A stretch of DNA of 38,438 nucleotides from Terriglobales bacterium (GTDB lineage Bacteria; Acidobacteriota; Terriglobia; Terriglobales; Acidobacteriaceae): the NCBI GenBank assembly GCA_015655195.1, contig JAATFM010000316.1, forward strand, positions 1-38,438, read 5' to 3'. Position 1 is the stretch's first letter. Each line of letters starts with the position of its first letter. The notes under the pieces were generated by a model. The model was not told the origin of the DNA. It did not search any database and worked only from the letters and a program-made list of their open reading frames with translations. The position numbers were made by a program, and so were the translations under genes. Of the stretch, positions 1 through 7,512 are shown piece by piece.

Positions 1-2
1 CC

Positions 3-764
3 GAATTTGACGGCTTCGAAGCCTCCGCACCCGAAGCCGCTGAAGCCGATCCGCTCGAAGACCTCTCCCTGCTCAGCTACGAGTCGGCGCTCCGGGCGCC
101 AGTTCGCAGACAATCCGCGCCGGCTGCAAAGGCCGCAGACGCTCCCTCCCCCACGCTGCGCCTCCGCGAGCCGAAAGCAATTCGGAAAGCCCCATCTTTC
201 CCGGCATTTTTTACGAAAAAGAATGGGAAAACGCAACCCTCCACCGCATTACAAACCGCCCAACCCCGCATCGCCCGCACCACCGTCCGGCTCACCGTGG
301 AGGAAAACGACCTGCTCCACACCCGCGCCACGGAAAGCGGCCTCACAGTCGCCTCTTACATCCGCGCCTGCATCTTCGAGGTCGAATCCCTGCGCGCCGA
401 AGTCCGAAACCTGTCCCGAAATCAGGCCCGGCAAACGGCCTCCGCGCCGCGCTCTCCGCAACCGCTCTCCGTCGATTCCGAACCGCTAGCCCTCCCCCAA
501 ACACCAACCCAGCCGGTCTTTGCGACTCAGCCAAAACAGCCTCTTCTCGGCGGCTCGCAGGCTCCGCGACCGTTGCAACCCGTCTCCGCCCACCCGCCAC
601 AACCCGCAGCGCGCCCGCGGCACTACGATCCCCGCGTGCAGGCCGCAATCGAGGCCGAGCGGATCCGTAACGCGATGCAAAATCCCTCCCCCACACAGCC
701 CAGCAACCCGGAAGCGAAACGCGGCCTCTTCGGCTTCCTCTTCGGCTCGCGCCGGAGACCCTGA
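3..764 (+). CDS. 5'-truncated protein with ribbon-helix-helix-like domain
   Basis: The reading frame is open from the left edge of the window (EFDGFEASAPEAAE...) to the TGA at 762-764, so the visible 253 codons are the C-terminal part of a longer protein. The first ~85 residues are acidic and then proline/alanine/lysine-rich. A compact segment around residues 88-130 (RTTVRLTVEENDLL, then GLTVASYIRACIFEVESLRAEV) has a beta strand plus two helices, like the Arc/MobC-type ribbon-helix-helix DNA-binding fold, and runs into a short coiled coil. The rest is a proline-rich low-complexity tail ending in a basic, aromatic patch (KRGLFGFLFGSRRRP). An internal ATG at 297 would give 155 residues but would cut the RHH strand, so a start upstream of the window is preferred. 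The partner or target is unknown. It could equally be a relaxosome-like accessory protein or a stand-alone regulator. Confidence 0.6.
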   Translation, partial: EFDGFEASAPEAAEADPLEDLSLLSYESALRAPVRRQSAPAAKAADAPSPTLRLREPKAIRKAPSFPAFFTKKNGKTQPSTALQTAQPRIARTTVRLTVEENDLLHTRATESGLTVASYIRACIFEVESLRAEVRNLSRNQARQTASAPRSPQPLSVDSEPLALPQTPTQPVFATQPKQPLLGGSQAPRPLQPVSAHPPQPAARPRHYDPRVQAAIEAERIRNAMQNPSPTQPSNPEAKRGLFGFLFGSRRRP

Positions 765-806
765 AAAAGCAGGGAACAGGCAGAGATGCAGTCACACTCA
801 AATCGG

Positions 807-843
807 GTGCCCCAGGTCCCTGGTTTGGGACCTGGGATAGCAC
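807..843 (+). repeat. REP-like palindrome, type A (copy 1)
   Basis: The inner stem CCCAGGTCCC (811-820) pairs perfectly with GGGACCTGGG (827-836) across a 6-nt loop. The outer GTGC (807-810) pairs with GCAC (840-843), leaving a bulged ATA. The same element recurs at 18093-18125 and 25044-25080. It lies just downstream of a coding region, which is the usual position of REP elements. Confidence 0.8.
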
Positions 844-1012
844 GCAGCCAGCTTCCCCATCATCCCGCTGACTCGCTAACTTGCTATCGCGCCCCGGCGC
901 GGCTGACTCGCTGCCTTCCGTCCCAGGCTCCCACAATCCCACAAAAATTCTTCTGAAAATTCTGCAGATTATTTCCCCATTCCTGTCACACTCGAATCGG
1001 GCGAAAATATGC

Positions 1013-1043
1013 GCCTGCCCGACTCCATCCGAGTCAGGCAGGC
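1013..1043. repeat. 13-bp inverted repeat, hairpin
   Basis: GCCTGCCCGACTC (1013-1025) and GAGTCAGGCAGGC (1031-1043) pair with one mismatch around a 5-nt loop (CATCC). It lies between convergent genes. No T-tract follows on either strand, so a rho-independent terminator is possible but not shown. Confidence 0.6.
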
Positions 1044-1110
1044 GTCATTGAGGGACAGGCCCCCTTTTCGGTCTCACAATATGGGAAATCTGGCCGGAAG
1101 CAGAGCGCAT

Positions 1111-1139
1111 CAGGCCCGGATTTTCGGACCTGGGATCGC
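1111..1139 (+). repeat. degenerate type A palindrome
   Basis: CAGGCCCGGATTTTCGGACCTGGGATCGC keeps the right arm and tail of the type A element (GGACCTGGGATxGC), but the left arm is eroded. This is best read as a decayed copy of the palindrome at 807-843. Confidence 0.4.
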
Positions 1140-1170
1140 GAACTAGCTAACCTGTGATTCCCCGCCGCTG

Positions 1171-2706
1171 CTATTCCACTTCCAGCACGAGGCACTTGAG
1201 ATATTCGGTCTCGGGCAGGTTCAGCACGACCGGGTGGTCGGGCGCGGCCATTCGCCGCTCTAGAATCCGCACCCGGCGGTGCGCGTCGGCGGCAGCGGAA
1301 GCGACTGTGCCTTCGAGGGCCGCCCAGTCCACGTGGTGCGAGCAGGAGCAGGTGACGAGCAAGCCGCCAGGACGGACCATCTTGAGCGCGCGCAGGTTCA
1401 ACTCCTTGTAGCCGCGCAGCGCGCCCTCCACGGCCCGCTTCGACTTGGCAAAGGCCGGCGGATCGACGACGATCGCGTCGAAGCTCTCGTGCGCGTCGGA
1501 CCAGTCGCGCAGCAGGTCGAAGGCATCGGCCTCGACCCAGTCAACTTCGGCGGCAATCCGGGCGCGATTAGCCTCAAGATTCTGCTCGGCCACTTCGAGC
1601 GAGGCGCGCGAGGCATCGACGCCCGTTATGCGCGAGCAGAGCCGGGCGAGATGGAGCGCAAAACCGCCCTGGTAGGTGCAAACGTCGAGCGCCCGACCCG
1701 TGGCTCCCAACCGCTGCGCCCACTCCGCGGCGGCGGCGTAGTTGAGCCGCTGGTCGAGAAAGGCGCCGGTCTTCTGCCCGCTATTCGAGTCGAAGTGAAA
1801 TTCGAGGCCGTTGAGGCGGAAGCGGGCCTGCGTGGCCGGATGGTCGGGGTCTGCGGCCCATAGCGGCACGAGCGAGGGCGCGGAGAGCCCTTCAATCTCA
1901 CGGATGCGCGGATCGGGCCGTTCGAGAATCGAAGCTGGTCCTGCCGCGGACAGTTCTTCCCGCAACACGCGAGCAGCAAGCTGGCGCACCGGGGCCGAAT
2001 CGAGGCCGCGGACGAGAAGCTGCAGGATCACGAGCTCACCGTACTTGTCGGCAACAAGTCCGGGCAGTTCGTCCGCCTCGCTGAAGGCGAGCCGGCAGGC
2101 ATCGGTCCCGGCATCGAGAAGCGGCAGCCGCTTTTGTACGGCGCGGCGCAGGCGCTCTTCCAGCAGATCGAGCCACGCGGACTCGTCAATTGCCTCGTGG
2201 CTTACCATTCGGAGCGCAATCTGCGACGCGGGGCTGTAAAGCGCCGTGCCGAGGAGCAGACCGCGATTGTCGGCGACGGGCAGAAGCGCCGGAGGATTGT
2301 TCTCGTCCGCGGAAAGCGACTCAATATCCGAGGCATAGACCCAGAGATGCCCGTCGCGGAGCCTGTCCGCGGCGCGACGCGAGATGCGAGCGCCTGCAGG
2401 CAATTCCGGACTCGGTTTTTGCCCTGATTCTGGAGTTGATTTTGGAACGGGTTTTGGAGCGGGTTTTGGAGCGGGTTTTGGACTGGAAAACGGGCCGGTT
2501 TGCGGGCCGGATTTCGAGTCACGCTTCGGGCGGGATTGCGAGCTTGATTTGGGACCCGATTTCGGACTTGATTTCTGCCCCGCTCTCGGTCCCGCATTGC
2601 CTTTTTGGGCGGTAAAGGGCGACGAAGGCTCTTGTGCCCTCGGCGCCCTTTGTTTCCGTTCGGATTGTTTTCTGCGCTCTTCCGGCATAAGCTCCATCGG
2701 GTTCAT
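1171..2706 (-). CDS. rlmI: class I SAM-dependent 23S rRNA methyltransferase, RlmI-like
   Basis: This is an RlmI/YccW-type enzyme, the family that makes m5C in 23S rRNA. Residues 103-180 form the PUA-type RNA-binding domain (ISRRAADRLRDGHLWVYASDIE). The family signature SGQKTGAFLDQR is at 309-320, the SAM-binding motif (LDVCTYQGGFALHLA) at 340-354, DPPAFAKSK at 415-423, and the cysteine-bearing TCSCSHHV at 452-459. The core of about 400 residues matches the family length. An extra ~100-residue N-terminal tail, rich in Lys, Pro, Ser and Gln, is partly built from a 12-bp tandem repeat. Start: ATG 2706 (MNPMELMPEE) has poor ribosome-site spacing. ATG 2697 has GGGG 9 nt upstream and may be the true start. 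The gene stands alone, convergent with the RHH gene. Whether the exact target is C1962 is inferred from the family. Confidence 0.9.
   Translation of the reverse strand: MNPMELMPEERRKQSERKQRAPRAQEPSSPFTAQKGNAGPRAGQKSSPKSGPKSSSQSRPKRDSKSGPQTGPFSSPKPAPKPAPKPVPKSTPESGQKPSPELPAGARISRRAADRLRDGHLWVYASDIESLSADENNPPALLPVADNRGLLLGTALYSPASQIALRMVSHEAIDESAWLDLLEERLRRAVQKRLPLLDAGTDACRLAFSEADELPGLVADKYGELVILQLLVRGLDSAPVRQLAARVLREELSAAGPASILERPDPRIREIEGLSAPSLVPLWAADPDHPATQARFRLNGLEFHFDSNSGQKTGAFLDQRLNYAAAAEWAQRLGATGRALDVCTYQGGFALHLARLCSRITGVDASRASLEVAEQNLEANRARIAAEVDWVEADAFDLLRDWSDAHESFDAIVVDPPAFAKSKRAVEGALRGYKELNLRALKMVRPGGLLVTCSCSHHVDWAALEGTVASAAADAHRRVRILERRMAAPDHPVVLNLPETEYLKCLVLEVE
2440..2487. repeat. 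12-bp tandem repeat inside rlmI
   Basis: Four consecutive 12-bp units (TTTTGGAACGGG, TTTTGGAGCGGG twice, then TTTTGGACTGGA) encode the Pro-Lys-Pro-Ala stretch in the N-terminal tail of the methyltransferase on the minus strand. The flanking sequence is made of looser copies, so the tail probably grew by slippage. Confidence 0.8.
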
Positions 2707-2746
2707 CCCCGCGCCGGCTGCGCCTTGCCATCCTGCGTATCTGGCC

Positions 2747-3178
2747 TTATTTGGCCTGAATGCTCTTGAGATACGCGTTCAGGTTGGCAATCCTGAGCGG
2801 CCGGCTCTGCGGGTTCCCGTGCTCCATCGTACCAAGGATGGGGCCCCAGACCGGCATGTCCGCCGAACCATGCGCGGGCAGAGTGGAGCCAAACTGCAAC
2901 ACGGAGTTCACGTGGATGGCAGGATACTTTCCGTCGTTGGCCCTGGCCAGAGCTGTCAGGTCCACGGGCCGCGTCTTGAGCGCGATGGCTGCCGGCCCGT
3001 TGCCGCGGCCATCGGTGCCGTGGCAGGGAGCACAATAGCTCACGTACATCTGTTTTCCATCAGTTGGATTGGTCTTGTTGACCGGAATCACTACTTTTTT
3101 CTCTTGCGATTGGACCCCGTATCCCGCGGCTGTCGCCAGCGTGGCAAAGAGGGTAATGAGCAAAAGGCGTTTTAGCAT
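2747..3178 (-). CDS. exported mono-heme c-type cytochrome
   Basis: A 143-residue class I cytochrome c. An N-terminal signal peptide (MLKRLLLITLFATLATAAG) sends it to the periplasm. The heme-binding CAPCH is at residues 49-53, followed by GTDGRGNGPAA, typical of cbb3-subunit-III/cytochrome c551-like proteins. The likely axial methionine is M108 in SADMPVWGP. The last helix (RIANLNAYLKSIQ) is the usual C-terminal helix. GAGG lies 7 nt before the ATG. It is divergent from rel. It probably carries electrons in a respiratory or dehydrogenase chain, and no partner is encoded beside it. Confidence 0.9.
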   Translation of the reverse strand: MLKRLLLITLFATLATAAGYGVQSQEKKVVIPVNKTNPTDGKQMYVSYCAPCHGTDGRGNGPAAIALKTRPVDLTALARANDGKYPAIHVNSVLQFGSTLPAHGSADMPVWGPILGTMEHGNPQSRPLRIANLNAYLKSIQAK

Positions 3179-3330
3179 TTCACACCTCGGTTCCTGGCAG
3201 GAGTAGCAGAGTTGCGGCTCTCCAGCCCGCAGGAAACTCTACGCCCGCCTCTGGAAGACCCGGCAGTGACCCGAAACACACGGCAAAGCCGCGATTTCCG
3301 CGGCTCCCAAGCGACATGGCAGCGAGATAG

Positions 3331-3359
3331 ATGTCACAGAAACTCGACCGGACTATAAT
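3331..3359 (+). promoter_or_regulatory. rel promoter, apparently leaderless
   Basis: A perfect -10 box TATAAT lies at 3354-3359, with a 4/6 match to the -35 box (ATGTCA, 3331-3336) 17 nt upstream. The expected transcription start falls on or next to the rel ATG at 3365, and there is no Shine-Dalgarno sequence. The transcript is therefore probably leaderless. Confidence 0.65.
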
Positions 3360-3364
3360 GAATT

Positions 3365-5698
3365 ATGGCGACTGTCAGGCAGATCGTTACCGTTGATGAC
3401 TCCAACGCTAAACCGGCGTCTCCGGAAATGCCTGCCCTTCGCCCCGTCGCCAAACCTGCTCTGCTCTATACACAGGAAGCCATCGACCAGCGCTTTGAAG
3501 GCATGGTCCGCCAGGTGCACGCCAACCGGCCCACGGAAGACCTCGCCCTCATCCGCAAGGCATGGGAGTTCTGCATCTCGCACCACGCCGGGCAGATGCG
3601 CGCCTCCGGCGAGCCTTATATCATTCACCCACTCGAAGTAGCCGAAGTCCTCGCCGAGATGAAGCTCGACTCGACGGCCATCGCCGCCGCGCTCTTGCAT
3701 GATGCCGTGGAAGACACGCCCGCCACCACGCCCGAGATTGCCGCGAAATTCGGCGGGCAGGTGGCGCACATCGTCGAAGGCGTTACAAAGATCGACAAGA
3801 TCCAGTTCGCAAACCGCGAAGACCGGCAAGCCGAGAACGTTCGCAAGATGCTGCTGGCAATGGTGACGGACGTTCGTGTCGTTCTCATTAAGCTCGCCGA
3901 CCGGCTGCACAACATGCGGACGCTCGAACACCTCAAGCCCGAGCGGCAGGAAGCCATCGCCCGCGAGACGATGGACATTTACGCACCGCTGGCGCACCGG
4001 CTCGGCATGGGCAAAGTGCGCGGCGAGCTTGAGGATTTGGCCTTCCGCTACACGGACCCGGTGAGCTACGAGCAGATGTCCGAGGAGGCGGAGAGCCGGC
4101 GCGCCGAGGGCGAACAATTCCTCCGCACGGTCGAAGACACGCTCGTCGAGCAGCTTCGCGAGAACAACGTCGAGGCGCGTGTCGAGTGGCGCATCAAGCG
4201 CCTCTACTCCATCTTCCAGAAGATTCAGCGCTCGAAAGTTTCCTTCGATCAGGTCTACGATTTTCTCGCCATCCGCGTAATCACACAAGATGTAGCCGCT
4301 TGCTACGCAGCCTTCGGCCTCATCCACACGCTGTGGCGTCCCGTCCCCGGCCGCATCAAGGACTTCATCGCCATGCCGCGCGCCAACCGCTACCAGTCGC
4401 TGCACACCACGGTCATCGGCGGCGGCGGGCATCAGTTTGAGGTGCAGATTCGCACCGAAGAGATGCACCGCGTGGCCGAAGAAGGCATCGCTGCGCACTG
4501 GAAATACAAGGCCGGCGACGGCGCCGTAACTTCGCGCGACGAGGAGCGGCTCAACTGGATTCGGCAGCTCGTCGAGTGGCAGAAGGAGATGACCGACCCC
4601 AACGAATTTCTCTCCAGCCTGAAGATGGACCTCTACCCCGACGAGGTTTACACCTTCACGCCCAAGGGGAAGGTCGTCGTGGTTCCCGCCGACGGCACGC
4701 CGGTCGATTTTGCATACACGATTCACACCGACGTGGGCCACACCTGCGTGGGCGCCAAGGTGAACGGCCGCATGGTTCCGCTGCGGACAAAGCTCCTCAC
4801 CGGCGACATCGTCGAGATTGTCACGCAGAAGGACCACAAGCCCAGCCGCGACTGGCTCAGCTTTGTCAAGAGCCCGCGTGCGCGTAATAAGATCAAGCAC
4901 TGGCTCAACGAAGATCAGCGCGTGCGCGCCGTCGAAATCGGTCGCAAACTGCTGGAGCGCGAAGCCAAAAAGTTCAAAGTCCCGCTCAGCCAGGTTACGG
5001 ACTCCGACCTTGGCCGCATTGCCAACGAGTACGGCGTTGCCACGGCAGCCGATCTACTCGCCTCGCTCGGCCAGGGCAAGCACTCCGCGCATCAGGTGCT
5101 GAACAAGCTCGCGCCGGGCTACGCCGATACCGGCGAGCAGGAGCCGGGCGTACAGACTAAACCGAGCGAAATCAGGCCCGGCGAAGGCGGCATGTCGGAT
5201 CAGGTTCGCAAGCTGCACCTGACCGGCTCGGATTCGCTTCAGGTGGAGGGTCAGAACGACCTGCTCGTCTATCGCGCCCGATGTTGCAACCCCATTCGTG
5301 GCGAAGAAATTGTGGGCTACGTGACGCGCGGCAAAGGCGTAGCCGTTCACGCCCGCGCCTGCCCCAACGTGCAGAACCTGCTCTACGAGAGCGATCGCCG
5401 CATCAACGTGGAGTGGTCGCGCGCCGCGAGCAACGAGCCGGCGGGCCAGTTGCAGCGCTTCCCTGTCCGCATCACGGTTTACTGCGACGACCGCGCCGGA
5501 ATGCTGAAAGAACTCACCGCCGTCATCTCCGACGACAACACCAATATCCGCCGCGTCGATACGCGCCAGTCTCCCGACGGCGAAGCGATGGTCGAGTTCG
5601 TAGTGGAAGCCCAGGATGTGCGCCACCTGAACAAGATGGTTCTAGGTTTGCGGCGCGTTCCCGGCGTGCGAACCGTGCAGCGCTCGCAACAGATTTAG
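3365..5698 (+). CDS. rel: bifunctional (p)ppGpp synthetase/hydrolase (Rel/SpoT)
   Basis: A long RelA/SpoT homologue of 777 residues that makes and degrades the stringent-response alarmone. The HD hydrolase domain spans about 50-200, with HD at H112-D113 (LLHDAVEDT) and a second conserved site LIKLADRLHNMRTL. The synthetase domain spans about 240-380. Its motif RIKD (330-333) is the RxKD form found in bifunctional enzymes rather than the ExDD form of RelA, followed by PRANRYQSLHTTV and FEVQIRT. The TGS domain is at about 425-490 (VYTFTPKGKVV, PVDFAYTIH). A cysteine-containing zinc-finger/RIS region lies near 640 (YRARCCNPIRGEEI). An ACT domain (VRITVYCDDRAGMLKELTAVIS) ends the protein. All catalytic regions appear intact. 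ATG 3365 is chosen because a TATAAT box lies 5 nt upstream. The enzyme is cytosolic and ribosome-associated. Confidence 0.97.
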   Translation: MATVRQIVTVDDSNAKPASPEMPALRPVAKPALLYTQEAIDQRFEGMVRQVHANRPTEDLALIRKAWEFCISHHAGQMRASGEPYIIHPLEVAEVLAEMKLDSTAIAAALLHDAVEDTPATTPEIAAKFGGQVAHIVEGVTKIDKIQFANREDRQAENVRKMLLAMVTDVRVVLIKLADRLHNMRTLEHLKPERQEAIARETMDIYAPLAHRLGMGKVRGELEDLAFRYTDPVSYEQMSEEAESRRAEGEQFLRTVEDTLVEQLRENNVEARVEWRIKRLYSIFQKIQRSKVSFDQVYDFLAIRVITQDVAACYAAFGLIHTLWRPVPGRIKDFIAMPRANRYQSLHTTVIGGGGHQFEVQIRTEEMHRVAEEGIAAHWKYKAGDGAVTSRDEERLNWIRQLVEWQKEMTDPNEFLSSLKMDLYPDEVYTFTPKGKVVVVPADGTPVDFAYTIHTDVGHTCVGAKVNGRMVPLRTKLLTGDIVEIVTQKDHKPSRDWLSFVKSPRARNKIKHWLNEDQRVRAVEIGRKLLEREAKKFKVPLSQVTDSDLGRIANEYGVATAADLLASLGQGKHSAHQVLNKLAPGYADTGEQEPGVQTKPSEIRPGEGGMSDQVRKLHLTGSDSLQVEGQNDLLVYRARCCNPIRGEEIVGYVTRGKGVAVHARACPNVQNLLYESDRRINVEWSRAASNEPAGQLQRFPVRITVYCDDRAGMLKELTAVISDDNTNIRRVDTRQSPDGEAMVEFVVEAQDVRHLNKMVLGLRRVPGVRTVQRSQQI

Positions 5699-5743
5699 CA
5701 GCGTATCTCCTGCGTTCTCTTCAAAATTTGATTGTGCGATACT

Positions 5744-5752
5744 TGTATTACA
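5744..5752 (+). promoter_or_regulatory. palindromic promoter/operator of the RelBE-like pair
   Basis: TGTATTACA is a perfect palindrome around a central T. It overlaps a further short repeat ATAC-TT-GTAT (5740-5749), just before the AGAGG ribosome site of the antitoxin. In this toxin-antitoxin class the antitoxin's ribbon-helix-helix domain usually binds such a site to repress its own operon. Binding here is inferred. Confidence 0.45.
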
Positions 5753-5765
5753 GAGGTTGGAGACT

Positions 5766-5999
5766 ATGACTTCCGTATCGCTTCGTCTGCCTGAAAAACT
5801 CTCCAAGCGGCTGACCCGGCTAGCCAAGCGCACCGGTCGCACCAAGACCTTCTACATGGTCGAGGCCATCCGCGAGCATCTCGACGACCTCGAAGACCTC
5901 TACATCGCCGAACAGCGCCTCATTGCTATCCACGAGGGTCGCAGCAAACCCATCCCTCTTGAGGAAGTGATGAGAGCGCATGGCAACCTGGCAGATTGA
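5766..5999 (+). CDS. RelB/CopG-like antitoxin
   Basis: A 77-residue antitoxin. The N-terminus TSVSLRLPEKLSKRLTRLAKRTGRTKTFYMVEAIREHL is a ribbon-helix-helix DNA-binding domain. The C-terminal part (IAEQRLIAIHEGRSKPIPLEEVMRAHGNL) is the toxin-wrapping tail typical of the RelB/DinJ-like group. ATG 5766 has AGAGG 9 nt upstream. A TTG 9 nt earlier is less likely. Its end overlaps the toxin start by 20 bp, so the two are translationally coupled. It should neutralise the toxin and repress the operon. The neighbouring rel is a housekeeping gene and need not be related. Confidence 0.88.
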   Translation: MTSVSLRLPEKLSKRLTRLAKRTGRTKTFYMVEAIREHLDDLEDLYIAEQRLIAIHEGRSKPIPLEEVMRAHGNLAD

Positions 6000-6255
6000 A
6001 ATCGACCGGGAGGCAAAGCGCGACCTGGAGAAACTGGACCCGCAAGTTACCCGACGCATCGAGCGCTTTCTCTTCGAGCGTGTAGCCGCGCTCGAAGACC
6101 CGCGCAGCATCGGCGAAGCGCTAAGAGGCTCGAAGTTGGGCAGCTTTTGGAAGTATCGCGTCGGCGATTTCCGCATCATCTGCGACATTCAGGACAAGAA
6201 GCTTCTGATCCTCACCCTTCGGGTAGGACACCGCAGGCAAATCTACGACCGCTAA
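5980..6255 (+). CDS. RelE/ParE-family toxin
   Basis: A 91-residue type II toxin. ATWQIEIDREAKRDLEKLDPQVTRRI is the first strand and helix of the RelE fold. GSFWKYRVGDFRIICDIQDKKLLILTLRVGHRRQIYD carries the basic and aromatic residues of the RelE active site and ends in the common VGHRRxIY motif. RelE members cut mRNA at the ribosome, whereas ParE members poison gyrase. The GHRR..Y ending favours RelE-type RNase activity, but this is inference. It starts inside the antitoxin gene, and its stop overlaps by 4 bp the stop of the convergent acyl-CoA dehydrogenase. Confidence 0.9.
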   Translation: MATWQIEIDREAKRDLEKLDPQVTRRIERFLFERVAALEDPRSIGEALRGSKLGSFWKYRVGDFRIICDIQDKKLLILTLRVGHRRQIYDR

Positions 6256-7418
6256 CCCTGCCGCGATAAAACCTGCTTCGCAATCGTCATCAACTGCATG
6301 TTGGAAGTGCCTTCGTAGATTTTGCCTACCTTGGCGTCGCGGTAATACTTTTCCGCCGGGTAGTCGCGCACGAAGCCATTGCCGCCGAAGATTTCGACAG
6401 ACTGGCTCGCCGTTTTCTCGGCCACTTGCGAGGCGAATAGTTTCGCCATCGCTGCCTCTTTGACGTAGGGCAGCCCCGCATCCTTGAGCCGCGCTGCGTT
6501 ATAGACGAGCAGCCGCGCCGCTTCGATCTCCGTTGCCATCTCGGCGAGCGTAAACTGCACCGCTTGAAATTCGGCGATGGGCTTGCCAAACTGCTTCCTC
6601 TGCTGCGCGTACTTTGCCGCGTGATGCCACGCGCCTTTGGCCAGGCCCAGCATCTGTGCGCCAATGCCAATGCGGCCCTCGTTCAGCGTCTCGATAGCGA
6701 TTTTGTACCCCTTGCCGACTTCGTCCAACACGTTTGCGGCAGGCACTTCGCAGTTATCGAGAATCAGCTCGCAGGTGCTGCTGGCGCGGATGCCGAGCTT
6801 GTCCTCCTTGCGCCCCACGAGAAAGCCCGGCGCGCCCGCTTCGATGACAAATGCCGTGATGCCGCGATAGCCAGCAGCCGGATCGACGGTGGCAAAGAGG
6901 ATGAAAAGCCCAGCCTCGCGCGCATTGCTGATCCAGAGCTTGCGGCCATTGAGCCTATAGCCGTTCTCGACCGCTTCGGCGCGCGTCTGCAACGCAAATG
7001 CGTCCGAGCCGGAGCCGGCCTCGCTCAGCGCGTATGCGCCAATGGTATCCGCAGCCAGCCTCGGCAACCATCGCTTCCGCTGCTCGTCGCTGCCCCAGCG
7101 GCGCAGTGCGTTTACGACGAGCGTATTGTGCACGTCAACCAGCACGGCGACGGCAGGATCGACGGTCGAGATCGCCTCAATCGCCAGCGCCGCATCGAAG
7201 AAGCTGCCCGCCGCGCCGCCGAACTCTTCGGGAACCTCGATTCCCATCAGGCCGAGCGCAAAGAGCTTTTCGGCCAGCGCCGGCGCGAGTTTCTGCTCGT
7301 CATCCATCGAGCGAACGAGCGGGGAGATTTCGTTTTCGGCGAACTGCCGGACGGTTTCGTAAAAAAGAGTTTCGTCTTCGCTGAGTTGTGTAAGCGGGGA
7401 AGGAACGGAATGGGTCAC
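6252..7418 (-). CDS. acyl-CoA dehydrogenase (short-chain type)
   Basis: An FAD-dependent acyl-CoA dehydrogenase that makes trans-2-enoyl-CoA in fatty-acid or branched-chain amino-acid oxidation and passes electrons to ETF. Visible motifs are the N-terminal helical domain (DETLFYETVRQFAENEISPL), the FAD/substrate motif YALSEAGSGSDAFAL, the central RIGIGAQMLGLAKGAWHHA, and QRKQFGKPIAEFQAVQF. The C-terminal KIYEGTSNMQLMTIAKQVLS holds the catalytic glutamate in YEGTSNMQ, as in short-chain and butyryl enzymes. GTG 7418 is chosen as start (388 residues, GAGG about 9 nt upstream). A TTG at 7463 keeps the frame open, but it lies in the T-tail of the upstream terminator. There is no beta-oxidation partner beside it, so substrate length is undecided. 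Confidence 0.93.
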   Translation of the reverse strand: MTHSVPSPLTQLSEDETLFYETVRQFAENEISPLVRSMDDEQKLAPALAEKLFALGLMGIEVPEEFGGAAGSFFDAALAIEAISTVDPAVAVLVDVHNTLVVNALRRWGSDEQRKRWLPRLAADTIGAYALSEAGSGSDAFALQTRAEAVENGYRLNGRKLWISNAREAGLFILFATVDPAAGYRGITAFVIEAGAPGFLVGRKEDKLGIRASSTCELILDNCEVPAANVLDEVGKGYKIAIETLNEGRIGIGAQMLGLAKGAWHHAAKYAQQRKQFGKPIAEFQAVQFTLAEMATEIEAARLLVYNAARLKDAGLPYVKEAAMAKLFASQVAEKTASQSVEIFGGNGFVRDYPAEKYYRDAKVGKIYEGTSNMQLMTIAKQVLSRQG

Positions 7419-7462
7419 GCGGGGCCTCGGCTGGAAGTCTACCAAAGCCGGCGTGCGAAACA

Positions 7463-7496
7463 AAAAGGCAGGCGCTCATGCGAGCGCCTGCCTTTT
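7463..7496 (-). terminator. rho-independent terminator after the S53 peptidase gene
   Basis: A perfect 15-bp stem (7463-7477 with 7482-7496) closes a 4-nt loop. It consists of GGCAGGCGCTC/GAGCGCCTGCC flanked by four A and four T, and it works in both orientations. On the minus strand it lies 17 nt after the peptidase stop, separating it from the acyl-CoA dehydrogenase gene. Confidence 0.92.
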
Positions 7497-7512
7497 AGAT
7501 TGCCTGCTGTTC

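Larger units (their letters stand above)
765..1170. other. gene-free repeat-bearing spacer
   Basis: This 406-bp spacer lies between the 3' end of the RHH protein and the 3' end of the convergent rRNA methyltransferase gene. No credible coding region is visible. It begins with a purine-rich AGGGAACAGG motif, holds a full palindrome of the GTGCCCCA family (807-843), a 13-bp-arm hairpin (1013-1043), and a decayed second copy of the same palindrome (1111-1139). The hairpin could terminate both converging genes, though it has no run of T on either side. Confidence 0.6.

Noticed and set aside
3353-4900. 515-codon minus-strand open frame opposite rel
   Set aside because: Shadow of the Rel coding frame. 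It has no ribosome site and a composition typical of antisense frames.
5700-6255. The toxin-antitoxin pair as a regulator of the adjacent rel gene
   Set aside because: Adjacency alone is not evidence. The pair has its own promoter palindrome and such modules are mobile.
7419-7463. TTG start for the acyl-CoA dehydrogenase
   Set aside because: The codon lies in the T-tail of the preceding terminator, and a GTG with GAGG upstream gives the normal family length.
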